In this document: positions 1 through 5,842 of the stretch, one piece after another
Position numbering within the stretch: position 1 is the first letter of the stretch
Layout of the letters: every line of letters starts with the position of its first letter
Source: Planctomycetes bacterium RIFOXYC2_FULL_41_27
Lineage (GTDB): Bacteria; Planctomycetota; Brocadiia; Brocadiales; Brocadiaceae
Assembly: GCA_001828645.1 (NCBI GenBank)
Contig: MHZD01000081.1
Coordinates: 1-8,575, forward strand
DNA length: 8,575 nucleotides
Direction: 5' to 3'
Position numbers and translations under genes: made by a program
The notes under the pieces: generated by a model
What the model saw: only the letters and a program-made list of their open reading frames with translations
What the model was told of the DNA's origin: nothing
The model's database searches: none

Positions 1-71
1 GCTGTGAAGTTGCGAAGATGAGAAAACAAAGTGTAGTTTTTCCTTCCAGCTTCACACCTCTCACATTTACT

Positions 72-101
72 CTTTGCGTCCCTTTGCGCCTTTGCGGTGA
101 G
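72..101. repeat. short TTTGCG-rich dispersed-type repeat
   Basis: The hexamer TTTGCG occurs three times, at 73, 83 and 91, within a C/T/G-rich stretch. The reverse complement reads as a CGCAAAG-rich motif of the sort commonly found scattered between genes in environmental bacterial genomes; that recollection is general knowledge and was not tested here. The repeat runs into the GTG at 97, which would be an alternative start for the acetyltransferase. This argues that the GTG is repeat sequence and not a real start codon. Confidence 0.5.
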
Positions 102-103
102 TC

Positions 104-110
104 AGAGGAA
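104..110 (+). promoter_or_regulatory. ribosome binding site deciding the acetyltransferase start
   Basis: AGAGGAA lies seven bases before the ATG at 118. The in-frame GTG at 97 has only repeat sequence upstream and no purine-rich site, so the ATG is the preferred start. Confidence 0.6.
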
Positions 111-117
111 AAATAAA

Positions 118-546
118 ATGTTCAAAGTCGTGACGAATCAGGAAGACCTGATCAAGGTCTTTGTTGTGCGCGGTATCGTGTTCATAGAAGAACAGGGCGT
201 TCCGTATGAAATAGAACATGATGCGTACGACCTCTCAGCAACGCATATCCTGGGGGAAATGGACGGAGAACCCTTTGCCGCAGGCCGCATACGTGCAGTT
301 GGAGAGTATGCGAAACTGGAACGAGTGGCAATAAGAAAATCACACCGGGGAAAGGGGCTGGGGCATAAATTGACGGAGTTTATGATAGCAGTAGCAAAGG
401 GGCGGGGTTTTCGGAAATATAAGGTACATGCCCAAGTGTATCTGGCTGAATTTTACAGAAAGCATGGCTTTGAAATTGTTGGAGACATATTCAAAGAGGC
501 GGGCATAGACCATTACCTGATGATTCGCAATGATTCTGGCAAATAA
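118..546 (+). CDS. GNAT family N-acetyltransferase (ElaA/YjcF-like)
   Basis: This 142-residue protein belongs to the acetyl-CoA-dependent GNAT fold; the acceptor substrate is unknown. The N-terminal part has the pattern typical of the ElaA/YjcF subgroup: an R..VF..EQGVP stretch at about residues 18-29, followed by E.D..D..ATH up to residue 43. The pyrophosphate-binding loop is RKSHRGKGLG at residues 73-82, after the strand LERVAI. The C-terminal half has HAQ at 104-106, FYRKHGF at 112-118 and EAGIDH at 128-133, matching the end of this subgroup. Length is normal for a single-domain member. An in-frame GTG 21 bases upstream would add seven residues, but it lies in repeat sequence. It is the only plus-strand gene here, is convergent with the ferritin-like gene, and appears to stand alone. 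The family is confident; the substrate cannot be assigned. Confidence 0.9.
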   Translation: MFKVVTNQEDLIKVFVVRGIVFIEEQGVPYEIEHDAYDLSATHILGEMDGEPFAAGRIRAVGEYAKLERVAIRKSHRGKGLGHKLTEFMIAVAKGRGFRKYKVHAQVYLAEFYRKHGFEIVGDIFKEAGIDHYLMIRNDSGK

Positions 547-613
547 AGAATGAGTAGATTGATCAGTGAATTAAACAGCTTGAGCTAACGTGAAGTTAAT
601 GAATTTCAATTTG

Positions 614-643
614 CCCACGAAAGACGCGAAAAAGGCGAAACGC
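614..643. repeat. CACGAAAGACGCGAAA-type dispersed repeat fragment
   Basis: An A/G-rich stretch built of repeating CGAAA/GCGAAA units (CACGAAAGACGCGAAA followed by AAGGCGAAACGC). It resembles the CACGAAG family at 712-766 and 3449-3534, and the reverse complement of the TTTGCG repeat near position 72. Whether it is a true dispersed repeat cannot be shown from one copy. Confidence 0.35.
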
Positions 644-711
644 ATTTTATTTTTGCGTGTTTTGAGAGTAATATGCTGCTGTCTGATTTATTAGTCAGGA
701 AATTTAATGCT

Positions 712-766
712 GCCACGAAGTCACTAAGGCACTAAGTATTTCTTGGTGTCGTGGTGTAATAGTGGC
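712..766. repeat. imperfect inverted repeat, CACGAAG..CACTAAG family
   Basis: Two 25-base arms (712-736 and 742-766) flank a five-base TATTT loop. The outer GCCAC/GTGGC pairs are perfect; inner parts pair through CAC/GTG blocks and G-T wobbles. The left arm contains CACGAAGTCACTAAGGCACTAAG-like units (three short A/G/C repeats), and a close relative occurs at 3449-3534. The element sits between convergent genes and may act as a bidirectional transcription stop, but it lacks a strong T run. Confidence 0.55.
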
Positions 767-876
767 TAAAAAAAGTTGCCGAAGGCAGTCGGATTTAATT
801 CTCAAGGAATTTCAAAGGTTTGTCTGAAATAAATTCGGAATGACAAAATTTCGTAGATATCCCATCGGAAAAGATT

Positions 877-1362
877 TTAGTATACCTCCATCATCCACGG
901 AATGTCTTCGCTGGCGAAGCGGATGGTGGATTCTGACATGTAATTATATTCTGTCCTGAAGTGGTCGAAATGGGCTTGTTCCATATCCGCAAGCGCCTTA
1001 AAAATCTTCCGGTCATTCTCATCAGTCGAAGATTCTAGAGCCTTTTTATAGAATTCGTATGCCCTTAGTTCCGTGTCCATGATAACCTTAATAGCCGCCG
1101 CAAAAGATGCCGTCTTTTGCGGCGTTTCAGGTCGGACAATCTTGCATTCGCCGGTTTCCTGCAATTTGGGTGGTTGGTTAAATTTCTCCTGATAATACGA
1201 CAGCAGAGATTCATAATGCCTCAGCTCAATGGCAGCCATGACCTCGAATTTCAGGCGCGCGCCCTTATCCTCCATCTGGAGCGCCAGATTGGAGTAAAAC
1301 CGGCTTGCCTTTATTTCCTCTGAAATGGCCGTTTCAAAGATACTTTTGCTATCGTATGACAT
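877..1362 (-). CDS. ferritin-like diiron protein (rubrerythrin-type four-helix domain)
   Basis: A 161-residue four-helix bundle protein with a full set of carboxylate and histidine ligands for a diiron centre. In the numbering from the ATG at 1362 these are E15/E16 in helix 1 (SEEIKASRFY), E46xxH49 in helix 2, E98 in helix 3 (TELRAYEFY) and E128xxH131 in helix 4. There is no CxxC pair, so the rubredoxin domain of classical rubrerythrin is absent. Such proteins are cytoplasmic and are linked to peroxide reduction or iron handling. The last residues, IPWMMEVY, are an aromatic/Met-rich tail. Start choice is uncertain: a TTG at 1383 gives seven more residues, and neither start has a clear Shine-Dalgarno. 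The ATG is preferred because the extra residues are not part of the fold. It is probably the last gene of a three-gene unit with the 58-aa protein (36 bases upstream) and the YbaK-like protein. Confidence 0.88.
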   Translation of the reverse strand: MSYDSKSIFETAISEEIKASRFYSNLALQMEDKGARLKFEVMAAIELRHYESLLSYYQEKFNQPPKLQETGECKIVRPETPQKTASFAAAIKVIMDTELRAYEFYKKALESSTDENDRKIFKALADMEQAHFDHFRTEYNYMSESTIRFASEDIPWMMEVY

Positions 1363-1398
1363 AGGGTAACCGAATAATGACAATCATGGTGTATTCTT

Positions 1399-1575
1399 TT
1401 AGGCTTGCTGCAAAGTTTCCAGCACTTTCTTTAAAACCTCTTTTTGTTTTTTCAGCATTTCTCTGAAATCCAAACTGTCCGTATCGGCGATTTCCATGCG
1501 GAGGTCGGAAAGGTTGTTTTCCAGGATGTCAATCAGCATTTCCTTTTCCTCTTGTGTAATTTCCAGATGAATCAT
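1399..1575 (-). CDS. small charged helical protein, 58 aa, unknown function
   Basis: Translating the minus strand from the ATG at 1575 gives 58 codons ending in TAA at 1399-1401. The product begins MIHLEITQEEKEMLIDILEN and continues with SDLRMEIADTDS, then an REMLKKQKEVLKKVLETLQQ-like end. It is rich in Glu, Lys and Leu with heptad-like spacing, so it is predicted to be two helices around a short DTDS turn, probably forming a hairpin or coiled coil. It has no signal peptide, Cys or membrane segment. The gene has the best ribosome site in the window (AAAGGAGGTG, five bases before the ATG). It lies 21 bases after the YbaK-like gene and before the ferritin-like gene, all on one strand, which supports real co-expressed translation. 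Similar short acidic proteins are, as far as I recall, annotated only as hypothetical. No function is assigned. Confidence 0.8.
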   Translation of the reverse strand: MIHLEITQEEKEMLIDILENNLSDLRMEIADTDSLDFREMLKKQKEVLKKVLETLQQA

Positions 1576-1580
1576 GGCTG

Positions 1581-1590
1581 CACCTCCTTT
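1581..1590 (-). promoter_or_regulatory. consensus Shine-Dalgarno for the 58-aa gene
   Basis: On the minus strand this reads AAAGGAGGTG, with five bases (CAGCC) before the ATG at 1575. It is an essentially perfect anti-16S match and is the main argument that the short downstream frame is a gene. Confidence 0.75.
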
Positions 1591-1596
1591 ACAAAT

Positions 1597-2067
1597 CTAC
1601 TTTCTCTCGATAGAAAACGTGATTACCTTTGGTTTTACCAGTTGCTCAAAATCCTTGTATGCCAACTTGACAAGTTCCCGATGCGAACCGGCATTAAACG
1701 CAATTTCCCTGTCTTCAGTCAAACTCTTTGTTACAAAAACCTCCATTCCGTAAAGATTGCCAAACGGCGGCATGGCGCCAATTTCACAATCGGGGAACAG
1801 ATTTTTGAATTCCTTTTCACTGGCAATTTCAATCGTAGAGGCTCTGGTGGCCTTTTTCAAAAGGTCAACATCTACCTTACAGGAAGCCGGAAGCACGGCC
1901 ATTGCCATTTTTCCATCGATTTTCACCAGGACCGTTTTTGCTAACTCTTTTACAGGAACATGAGCAGATGCTGCGGTTTCCTGGGCTGTGAAGGCACGGG
2001 AGTGACTGATGGTGACGTACTTAATAGAGTGGCTATCCAAAAATTCTTTTAATCTCTTTACCGGCAT
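1597..2067 (-). CDS. YbaK/EbsC-type aminoacyl-tRNA deacylase (trans-editing protein)
   Basis: This 156-residue single-domain protein belongs to the YbaK/ProX/EbsC superfamily, cytoplasmic proteins that hydrolyse mischarged tRNAs such as Cys- or Ala-tRNA(Pro). Visible family marks are the N-terminal strand-helix YVTISHSRAFTAQETA at about 17-32, the conserved lysine K44 in ELAKTVLVK, the GAMPPFG loop at 97-103, and FNAGSHRE at 124-131 ahead of the last helix. There is no fused prolyl-tRNA synthetase. The ATG at 2067 has a strong AAAGGAGGT site just upstream. The gene is the first of a compact unit with the 58-aa protein and the ferritin-like gene. Which tRNA it edits cannot be read from the sequence. 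Its presence near cysteine biosynthesis genes would fit a Cys-tRNA editing role, but that is only suggestive. Confidence 0.88.
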   Translation of the reverse strand: MPVKRLKEFLDSHSIKYVTISHSRAFTAQETAASAHVPVKELAKTVLVKIDGKMAMAVLPASCKVDVDLLKKATRASTIEIASEKEFKNLFPDCEIGAMPPFGNLYGMEVFVTKSLTEDREIAFNAGSHRELVKLAYKDFEQLVKPKVITFSIERK

Positions 2068-2097
2068 AAGGACCTCCTTTCTGTTATTATTCCTTCT

Positions 2098-2187
2098 AAG
2101 TCCCCCTTAACAAAGGGGGATAGAGGGGGTTGTGTTTTTCCCTAGGGTATTTTACAACCCCCTAACCCCCTTTTCTAAGGGGGATTT
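2098..2187. repeat. long C/G-rich inverted repeat with alternative hairpins
   Basis: The left arm (2098-2133) and right arm (2154-2187) pair as one long imperfect stem through CCCCCTT, GGGGG and GGTTGT blocks. Each arm can also fold alone: TCCCCCTT (2101-2108) with AAGGGGGA (2113-2120), and CCCCCTT (2166-2172) with AAGGGGG (2177-2183). The loop contains the palindrome CCCTAGGG at 2140-2147. Six T residues follow the right arm at 2185-2190, giving a terminator-like shape on the plus strand, where no gene precedes it. On the minus strand it lies between the cystathionine lyase stop and the YbaK-like start and could separate the two units. Elements of this look are commonly dispersed in anammox-type genomes; this is from memory and untested. 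Confidence 0.7.
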
Positions 2188-2239
2188 TTTGTCTGCTACT
2201 GCCAAGAACCCGCATAAATAAAGTAAAAATCCTATGTGA

Positions 2240-3382
2240 TTAAGTTAAAGCCTGTTTAAGGTCACCTATCAAATCATCCACATGTTCAATTCCCACAGAG
2301 ACTCTTATAAGCTCATCGGATATTCCTATTTTCTCCCTGACTTCCTTTGGTAGAGATGCGTGCGTCATTATTGCCGGATGTTCTATGAGCGACTCCACGC
2401 CGCCAAGACTTTCTGCTAAAGAGAATATTTTAACCCTCTCAAGAAATCTTCGGGCAGCCTCAAGCCCTCCCTTGATAAAGAATGTTACGATGCCCCCAAA
2501 TCCGGTCATCTGTTTCTTTGCAAGCTCGTGCTGTGGATGTGAGCTGAGTCCCGGATAAATAACCTTTCGTACTTTTGGATGATTTTCTAGGAATTGCGCT
2601 ATTTTTATGGCATTTTCTGCGTGCCGTTCCATCCTGATGGCAAGTGTTTTAATTCCGCGGAGGACCAGGAAGCAGTCGAAAGGGCCTGGTACCGCGCCTA
2701 CTGCATTTTGAAGAAACTGGAGTTTGTCGTATAATTCCTTATCCTTCATCACAAGGGAGCCTCCAATAACGTCGCTGTGACCATTGAGGTACTTGGTAGT
2801 GCTGTGCATGACTATATCAGCGCCGAGTTTTAGAGGTTTCTGGAAGAAAGGGGTTGCAAAGGTATTATCAACAACGACTAATATAGTATGCTTTTTTGCG
2901 ATACGGGCAATTGCTTCGATATCCACAAGCTTGAGAAGCGGGTTTGAAGGACTCTCCAGCCATACGAGTCTTGTGTTATTTTTTCTGTGTCTTTCGAGAG
3001 TCTGAGGTACAGTTAAATCTACAGAGTCAAATTCAAGATTATATTTCTTCAGAACCTTATCAAACAACCGAAACGTCCCACCGTACACATCGTCGCAACA
3101 AATTACATGGTCTCCTGCGGTCAACAATTGAGTAACCGCTGAAATTGCAGACATTCCTGAGGAAAAGGCGAGTCCATATTCTCCTTCTTCAAGGGAGGCA
3201 ATATTCCTTTCCAGTGCTGTCCTGGTAGGATTGTGTGTCCTTGAATAATCGTATCCTTTGTGTTTACCCGGAGATTCCTGGACATACGTGCTCGTCTGAA
3301 ATATGGGCGTCATGATAGCGCCAGTCCCGGAATCAGGCTCACAGCCTGCATGTATTGCCCTTGTTTCAAATCTTTGTTCCAT
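2240..3382 (-). CDS. cystathionine gamma-lyase / gamma-synthase (PLP transsulfuration enzyme)
   Basis: This 380-residue fold-type I PLP enzyme of the Cys/Met metabolism family is full length and cytoplasmic. From the ATG at 3382, the phosphate-binding YDYSRTHNPTR begins at about residue 44, SSGMSAI follows at about 74, the cofactor-nitrogen aspartate is D172 in VVDNTFATP, and the Schiff-base lysine is K197 in HSTTKYLNGHSD. The SLAESLGGVESLIEHPA segment near the C-terminus carries the Glu typical of gamma-lyases and gamma-synthases rather than beta-lyases. Because cystathionine beta-synthase is the next gene upstream, cleavage of cystathionine to cysteine, 2-oxobutyrate and ammonia is the likeliest job, but gamma-synthase activity cannot be excluded. 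The start ATG is preceded by GAGGG; a GTG at 3394 would add four residues that overlap that site. The 214-base gap upstream may hold its own promoter. Confidence 0.92.
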   Translation of the reverse strand: MEQRFETRAIHAGCEPDSGTGAIMTPIFQTSTYVQESPGKHKGYDYSRTHNPTRTALERNIASLEEGEYGLAFSSGMSAISAVTQLLTAGDHVICCDDVYGGTFRLFDKVLKKYNLEFDSVDLTVPQTLERHRKNNTRLVWLESPSNPLLKLVDIEAIARIAKKHTILVVVDNTFATPFFQKPLKLGADIVMHSTTKYLNGHSDVIGGSLVMKDKELYDKLQFLQNAVGAVPGPFDCFLVLRGIKTLAIRMERHAENAIKIAQFLENHPKVRKVIYPGLSSHPQHELAKKQMTGFGGIVTFFIKGGLEAARRFLERVKIFSLAESLGGVESLIEHPAIMTHASLPKEVREKIGISDELIRVSVGIEHVDDLIGDLKQALT

Positions 3383-3422
3383 ACGATCCCTCACTTCTTA
3401 TGTCTTATAATTTAATGGTATA

Positions 3423-3443
3423 GGAATTTTCACCTGAAAATCC
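3423..3443. promoter_or_regulatory. operator-like palindrome upstream of the cystathionine lyase gene
   Basis: TTTTCA and TGAAAA are perfect inverted arms around a CC centre, and GGA/TCC extend the symmetry with a one-base offset. It lies about 40 bases before the ATG at 3382, beside AT-rich sequence that could hold a promoter. It could be a repressor site or chance symmetry in AT-rich DNA. Confidence 0.3.
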
Positions 3444-3448
3444 TTTTT

Positions 3449-3534
3449 TCACACAAAGGCACGAAGAGCACTAAGAAGATGATAGAAAGTAGAAAAATTT
3501 CTAGCTACCTTCTATCTTTGTGGTCTTTGTGTGA
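3449..3534. repeat. inverted repeat, CACGAAG..CACTAAG family
   Basis: The outer ten bases TCACACAAAG (3449-3458) are perfectly inverted at 3525-3534. The inner arms continue with a GATAGAA/TTCTATC pairing near the tip, around an AAAATTT centre. The left arm holds GCACGAAGAGCACTAAGAAG, closely like the left arm of the 712-766 element, so both appear to be copies of one family. It lies between the CBS and cystathionine lyase genes. Confidence 0.65.
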
Positions 3535-3596
3535 ATATTTTCATTCCCCTTTGTGAGCCACAAGATCATGAATGTTTCATTTTATTTATTTTGATA

Positions 3597-4616
3597 TTAA
3601 TCCAAAAAGCCGTTGGCCTTCATCCAATCGTCATTGTACATCTTGCTGAGGTATCTGCTGCCAGAATCCGGAAGGATGACTACAATATTTTTGTTTTCTT
3701 TCATTTCACTGGCAATCTTAATGGCTGCCCATACGGCGCTGCCGCTCGATCCTCCCGCAAAGAGACCCTCCTCTCTTGCCAGTCTCCTTGCCATCAGAAA
3801 CGATTCTTTATCATGTACCTGAACGATGTCGTCAATGAGATTAAAATCGACGGCCTTTACCAGGTAATCTTCTCCAATTCCCTCTACCTTGTAAACGTGT
3901 GGTTTTATGAGCTTCCCGGTTTTGAAATAATCATAAAAAACTGAGCCTTCCGGGTCAACTGCAATTATCTTTATTTCAGGGTTCTGTTCCTTGAGATATT
4001 TTCCAGCCCCGCTCAGTGTGCCGCCAGTACCTATCCCTGCAACAAAGTAATCGATGTCTCCCCCTGTCTGTTTCCATATCTCAGGTCCGGTGGTGTAATA
4101 GTGAGAGTCAATATTCCTGGGATTATTGTACTGGTCTGGATAATATGAATTTGGAGTTTCTCTGGCTATTCTTTTGGCGACGCTGTAATAACTTTCCGGA
4201 GAATCTGGAGGGACGTCCGTGGGTGTTACGACAACTTCCGCCCCAAAAGCCCTCATCAGGTTCTTTTTTTCGTCGCTCATTTTATCAGGCATGGTGATTA
4301 TGCACTTGTAGCCCTTTACTGCGGCAATCATGGCAAGGGCGGCGCCGGTATTGCCCGATGAATTTTCTACTATGGTACCACCGGGTTTTAAAATCCCTTT
4401 CCTTTCTGCATCCTCAATGATGAACAAGGCCATCCTGTCTTTTACACTACCGGCAGGGTTGAGGAATTCCAGCTTGGCGAAGATGTTTGGCTTTATGTCA
4501 CGCGTGATCTTATTCAATCTTACCAGAGGCGTCCAGCCGATGGTTTTCAGAATATCGGGGTTGATACTCCCAAATTTCTCTATCAGGGCGCTGATATCCG
4601 CGTTGGTAATGGACAT
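3597..4616 (-). CDS. cystathionine beta-synthase, catalytic core only
   Basis: This 339-residue fold-type II PLP enzyme condenses serine and homocysteine to cystathionine. The PLP lysine is K59 in AGSVKDR, the substrate loop is NSSGNTG at 85-91, the phosphate-binding loop is GTGGT at 196-200, and PDSGSR starts at 316. Several features match true CBS more than cysteine synthase: DSPESYYSVAKR at 138-149, DPEGS at 221-225, EGIGEDY at 245-251, and a C-terminal DDWMKANGFL that parallels the end of the human CBS catalytic core. It has neither the N-terminal heme region nor the C-terminal tandem CBS (Bateman) domains, so heme or S-adenosylmethionine control is unlikely. The ATG at 4616 is preceded by AAAGGT about six bases away. 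It is followed 214 bases later by the cystathionine lyase gene, which completes reverse transsulfuration. Automated annotation may label it cysteine synthase. Confidence 0.92.
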   Translation of the reverse strand: MSITNADISALIEKFGSINPDILKTIGWTPLVRLNKITRDIKPNIFAKLEFLNPAGSVKDRMALFIIEDAERKGILKPGGTIVENSSGNTGAALAMIAAVKGYKCIITMPDKMSDEKKNLMRAFGAEVVVTPTDVPPDSPESYYSVAKRIARETPNSYYPDQYNNPRNIDSHYYTTGPEIWKQTGGDIDYFVAGIGTGGTLSGAGKYLKEQNPEIKIIAVDPEGSVFYDYFKTGKLIKPHVYKVEGIGEDYLVKAVDFNLIDDIVQVHDKESFLMARRLAREEGLFAGGSSGSAVWAAIKIASEMKENKNIVVILPDSGSRYLSKMYNDDWMKANGFLD

Positions 4617-4653
4617 GATGTTACCTTTTGAAAGCTACTCTGGATAAAAGAGC

Positions 4654-4681
4654 GTAGGGGTTGAAGATTTTCAACCCCTAC
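4654..4681 (-). terminator. 12-bp perfect hairpin, probable terminator or repeat
   Basis: GTAGGGGTTGAA (4654-4665) is perfectly inverted at 4670-4681 around a four-base loop. On the minus strand it follows the flavin reductase stop by 25 bases and is itself followed by GCTCTTTT, a modest T-rich tract. That fits an intrinsic terminator separating the ferritin/flavin reductase pair from CBS. The GGGGTTGAA arm also looks like a dispersed repeat motif, so both roles are possible. Confidence 0.55.
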
Positions 4682-4706
4682 CTTGAAACATTGAAATCCC
4701 TAAACC

Positions 4707-5273
4707 TTAAATTTGTTTGCCTATGGAAAATGCCCTGCCAAGGTACTTGCCAATCCCATAATAGGCGCGGATTTCCGGGGCGTACAAGAAAGGGCGCATT
4801 TTTTCTAAATCGATTGTTCCGCCATCCCCGAGCACCGAATCTTCAACTTTAACGTCTAAAATCTCACCGATAAACTGGGTATGCAGTCCTATTTCGACCG
4901 TATGGGTTAATTTACATTCCAGAACGAGGGGGAATTCCTTGATATAAGGAGCATCCACGAGGTCGCTCTTTACAGCAGTGAGTTTTGTTGCAGAAAACTT
5001 GTCTTCTTTACCTCCTGATACAATCCCGAAGTGATCGGCTTCCTTTACATAGGTCTCAGAGGGGATGTTTATTGTGAATGCCTTCCGTTCCACAATATTT
5101 CCGTACGTATAGGTTGCCTTCCTGAGAGAAATCGCAACACTTGGCGGATTGGAGCAGCAAAGCCCTCCCCACGCAACGTTCATCGCATTTGGCTTTCCAG
5201 CCTTGTCGTAAGTGGCCACGATAAAAACGGGGGTTGGATATACGATGGTTTTTGCGCCCAAAGATTTTTTCAT
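4707..5273 (-). CDS. flavin reductase family protein (flavoredoxin-like, FMN-binding split barrel)
   Basis: This 188-residue cytoplasmic protein fits the flavoredoxin-like branch of the flavin reductase family, which bind FMN and transfer electrons to or from NAD(P)H or redox partners. Marks are the N-terminal [35 protein letters not shown] at about 30-44, the strand [15 protein letters not shown] at 46-60, and FTINIPSE at 66-73. CC at 39-40 is in the flavin-proximal loop. The C-terminal [12 protein letters not shown] is typical of this branch. Two adjacent ATGs exist at 5276 and 5273; a GGAGG site is spaced three and six bases from them, so the second is preferred. It lies 27 bases after the ferritin-like gene and is very probably co-transcribed with it. 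That suggests it may supply electrons to a diiron or other redox partner, which is an inference. Confidence 0.88.
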   Translation of the reverse strand: MKKSLGAKTIVYPTPVFIVATYDKAGKPNAMNVAWGGLCCSNPPSVAISLRKATYTYGNIVERKAFTINIPSETYVKEADHFGIVSGGKEDKFSATKLTAVKSDLVDAPYIKEFPLVLECKLTHTVEIGLHTQFIGEILDVKVEDSVLGDGGTIDLEKMRPFLYAPEIRAYYGIGKYLGRAFSIGKQI

Positions 5274-5300
5274 CATTGTCCTCCGGTATTTTCAGTAATT

Positions 5301-5801
5301 TTATTTGTTGTGCTTTAATGCCTTCAGTTGTTCTGCAAGCAATTTCAAATGTTTTTTCTCTTCATTTGTCAATTGTTCAAATGCCTTCTTACCCGCTTCA
5401 TATTTCGTATTTTTTGCGGCCTCGGTATAATAAAGAATAGAATCCTTCTCTGCCTGAATGCCGATTTTCAATGCGTCGATATCTGTCGTTATTTCCGCGG
5501 CAAGCCTTCTGGCTGCCCCTTTTTCCGTAAAGATACCCGTATCGACCAAATATTTTAGATACAAATCCACAGTGTAGTCCTCGCAACCTTGCACGGGACT
5601 TATCGGAGAGTTTAATTCACGATAGACCTGTTGAAAACGGGCTAGATGTTCCTTCTCGTAAGAGGCGAGTTTTGAAAATAATTCTTTTATCTTGCTGTCT
5701 TTAGCATTATTCGTGAGGGTTGTATAGAATTCTAATCCCTCTTCCTCAACAATTATAGCGATCCTCAGCGCTTCTGCATCGTCAAAATTTTCATATTTCA
5801 T
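5301..5801 (-). CDS. ferritin-like diiron protein (rubrerythrin-type four-helix domain)
   Basis: A 166-residue four-helix protein with diiron ligands E19/E20 in helix 1 (VEEEGLEFY), E49xxH52 in helix 2 (YEKEHL), E118 in helix 3 (QAEKDSILYY) and E148xxH151 in helix 4 (EEKKHL). It has no rubredoxin CxxC. A long connector at about 64-105 contains a single Cys (C73) and a helical segment; it is longer than in the other ferritin-like protein of the window (877-1362), so the two are paralogous in fold but not recent duplicates. A role in peroxide or oxygen detoxification or iron handling is expected from the family, but the exact activity is unknown. The ATG at 5801 has GGAGGAG about 11 bases upstream, slightly distant. 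It is the first gene of a tight pair with the flavin reductase. Confidence 0.88.
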   Translation of the reverse strand: MKYENFDDAEALRIAIIVEEEGLEFYTTLTNNAKDSKIKELFSKLASYEKEHLARFQQVYRELNSPISPVQGCEDYTVDLYLKYLVDTGIFTEKGAARRLAAEITTDIDALKIGIQAEKDSILYYTEAAKNTKYEAGKKAFEQLTNEEKKHLKLLAEQLKALKHNK

Positions 5802-5842
5802 ACAGTGTTATTCTCCTCCCCTTGCCAAATCAAAACGAAGAT

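Larger units (their letters stand above)
547..876. other. 330-base convergent intergenic region with repeat pieces
   Basis: No coding region with a plausible start and ribosome site was found on either strand. The region separates two convergent genes. It holds an A/G-rich repeat-like stretch at 614-643, an imperfect hairpin repeat at 712-766, and an AT-rich remainder. No clean intrinsic terminator (stem followed by a T run) was recognised for either flanking gene, although the 712-766 hairpin might serve both. Confidence 0.6.

Noticed and set aside
1351..1388. Twelve-codon leader frame starting at the ATG at 1388 and overlapping the ferritin-like start
   Set aside because: No ribosome site, no attenuator-like codon runs, and it is easily explained by chance; noted only because it overlaps both candidate ferritin starts.
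1444..1944. 166-codon open frame on the plus strand
   Set aside because: It lies antisense across the YbaK-like gene and the 58-aa gene, has no family-like motifs and lacks a ribosome site; it is a shadow of the real minus-strand genes.
2098..2190. Plus-strand intrinsic terminator (GC stem followed by six T)
   Set aside because: The shape fits, but there is no plus-strand gene upstream for it to end; treated as part of a repeat element instead.
3531..3944. 137-codon plus-strand frame overlapping the end of the CBS gene
   Set aside because: Antisense to a confidently identified enzyme, low-complexity hydrophobic composition and starting inside an inverted repeat.
3597..4616. Assignment as cysteine synthase CysK/CysM
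   Set aside because: DPEGS, EGIGEDY, DSPES and the C-terminal WMKANGFL pattern match cystathionine beta-synthase better.
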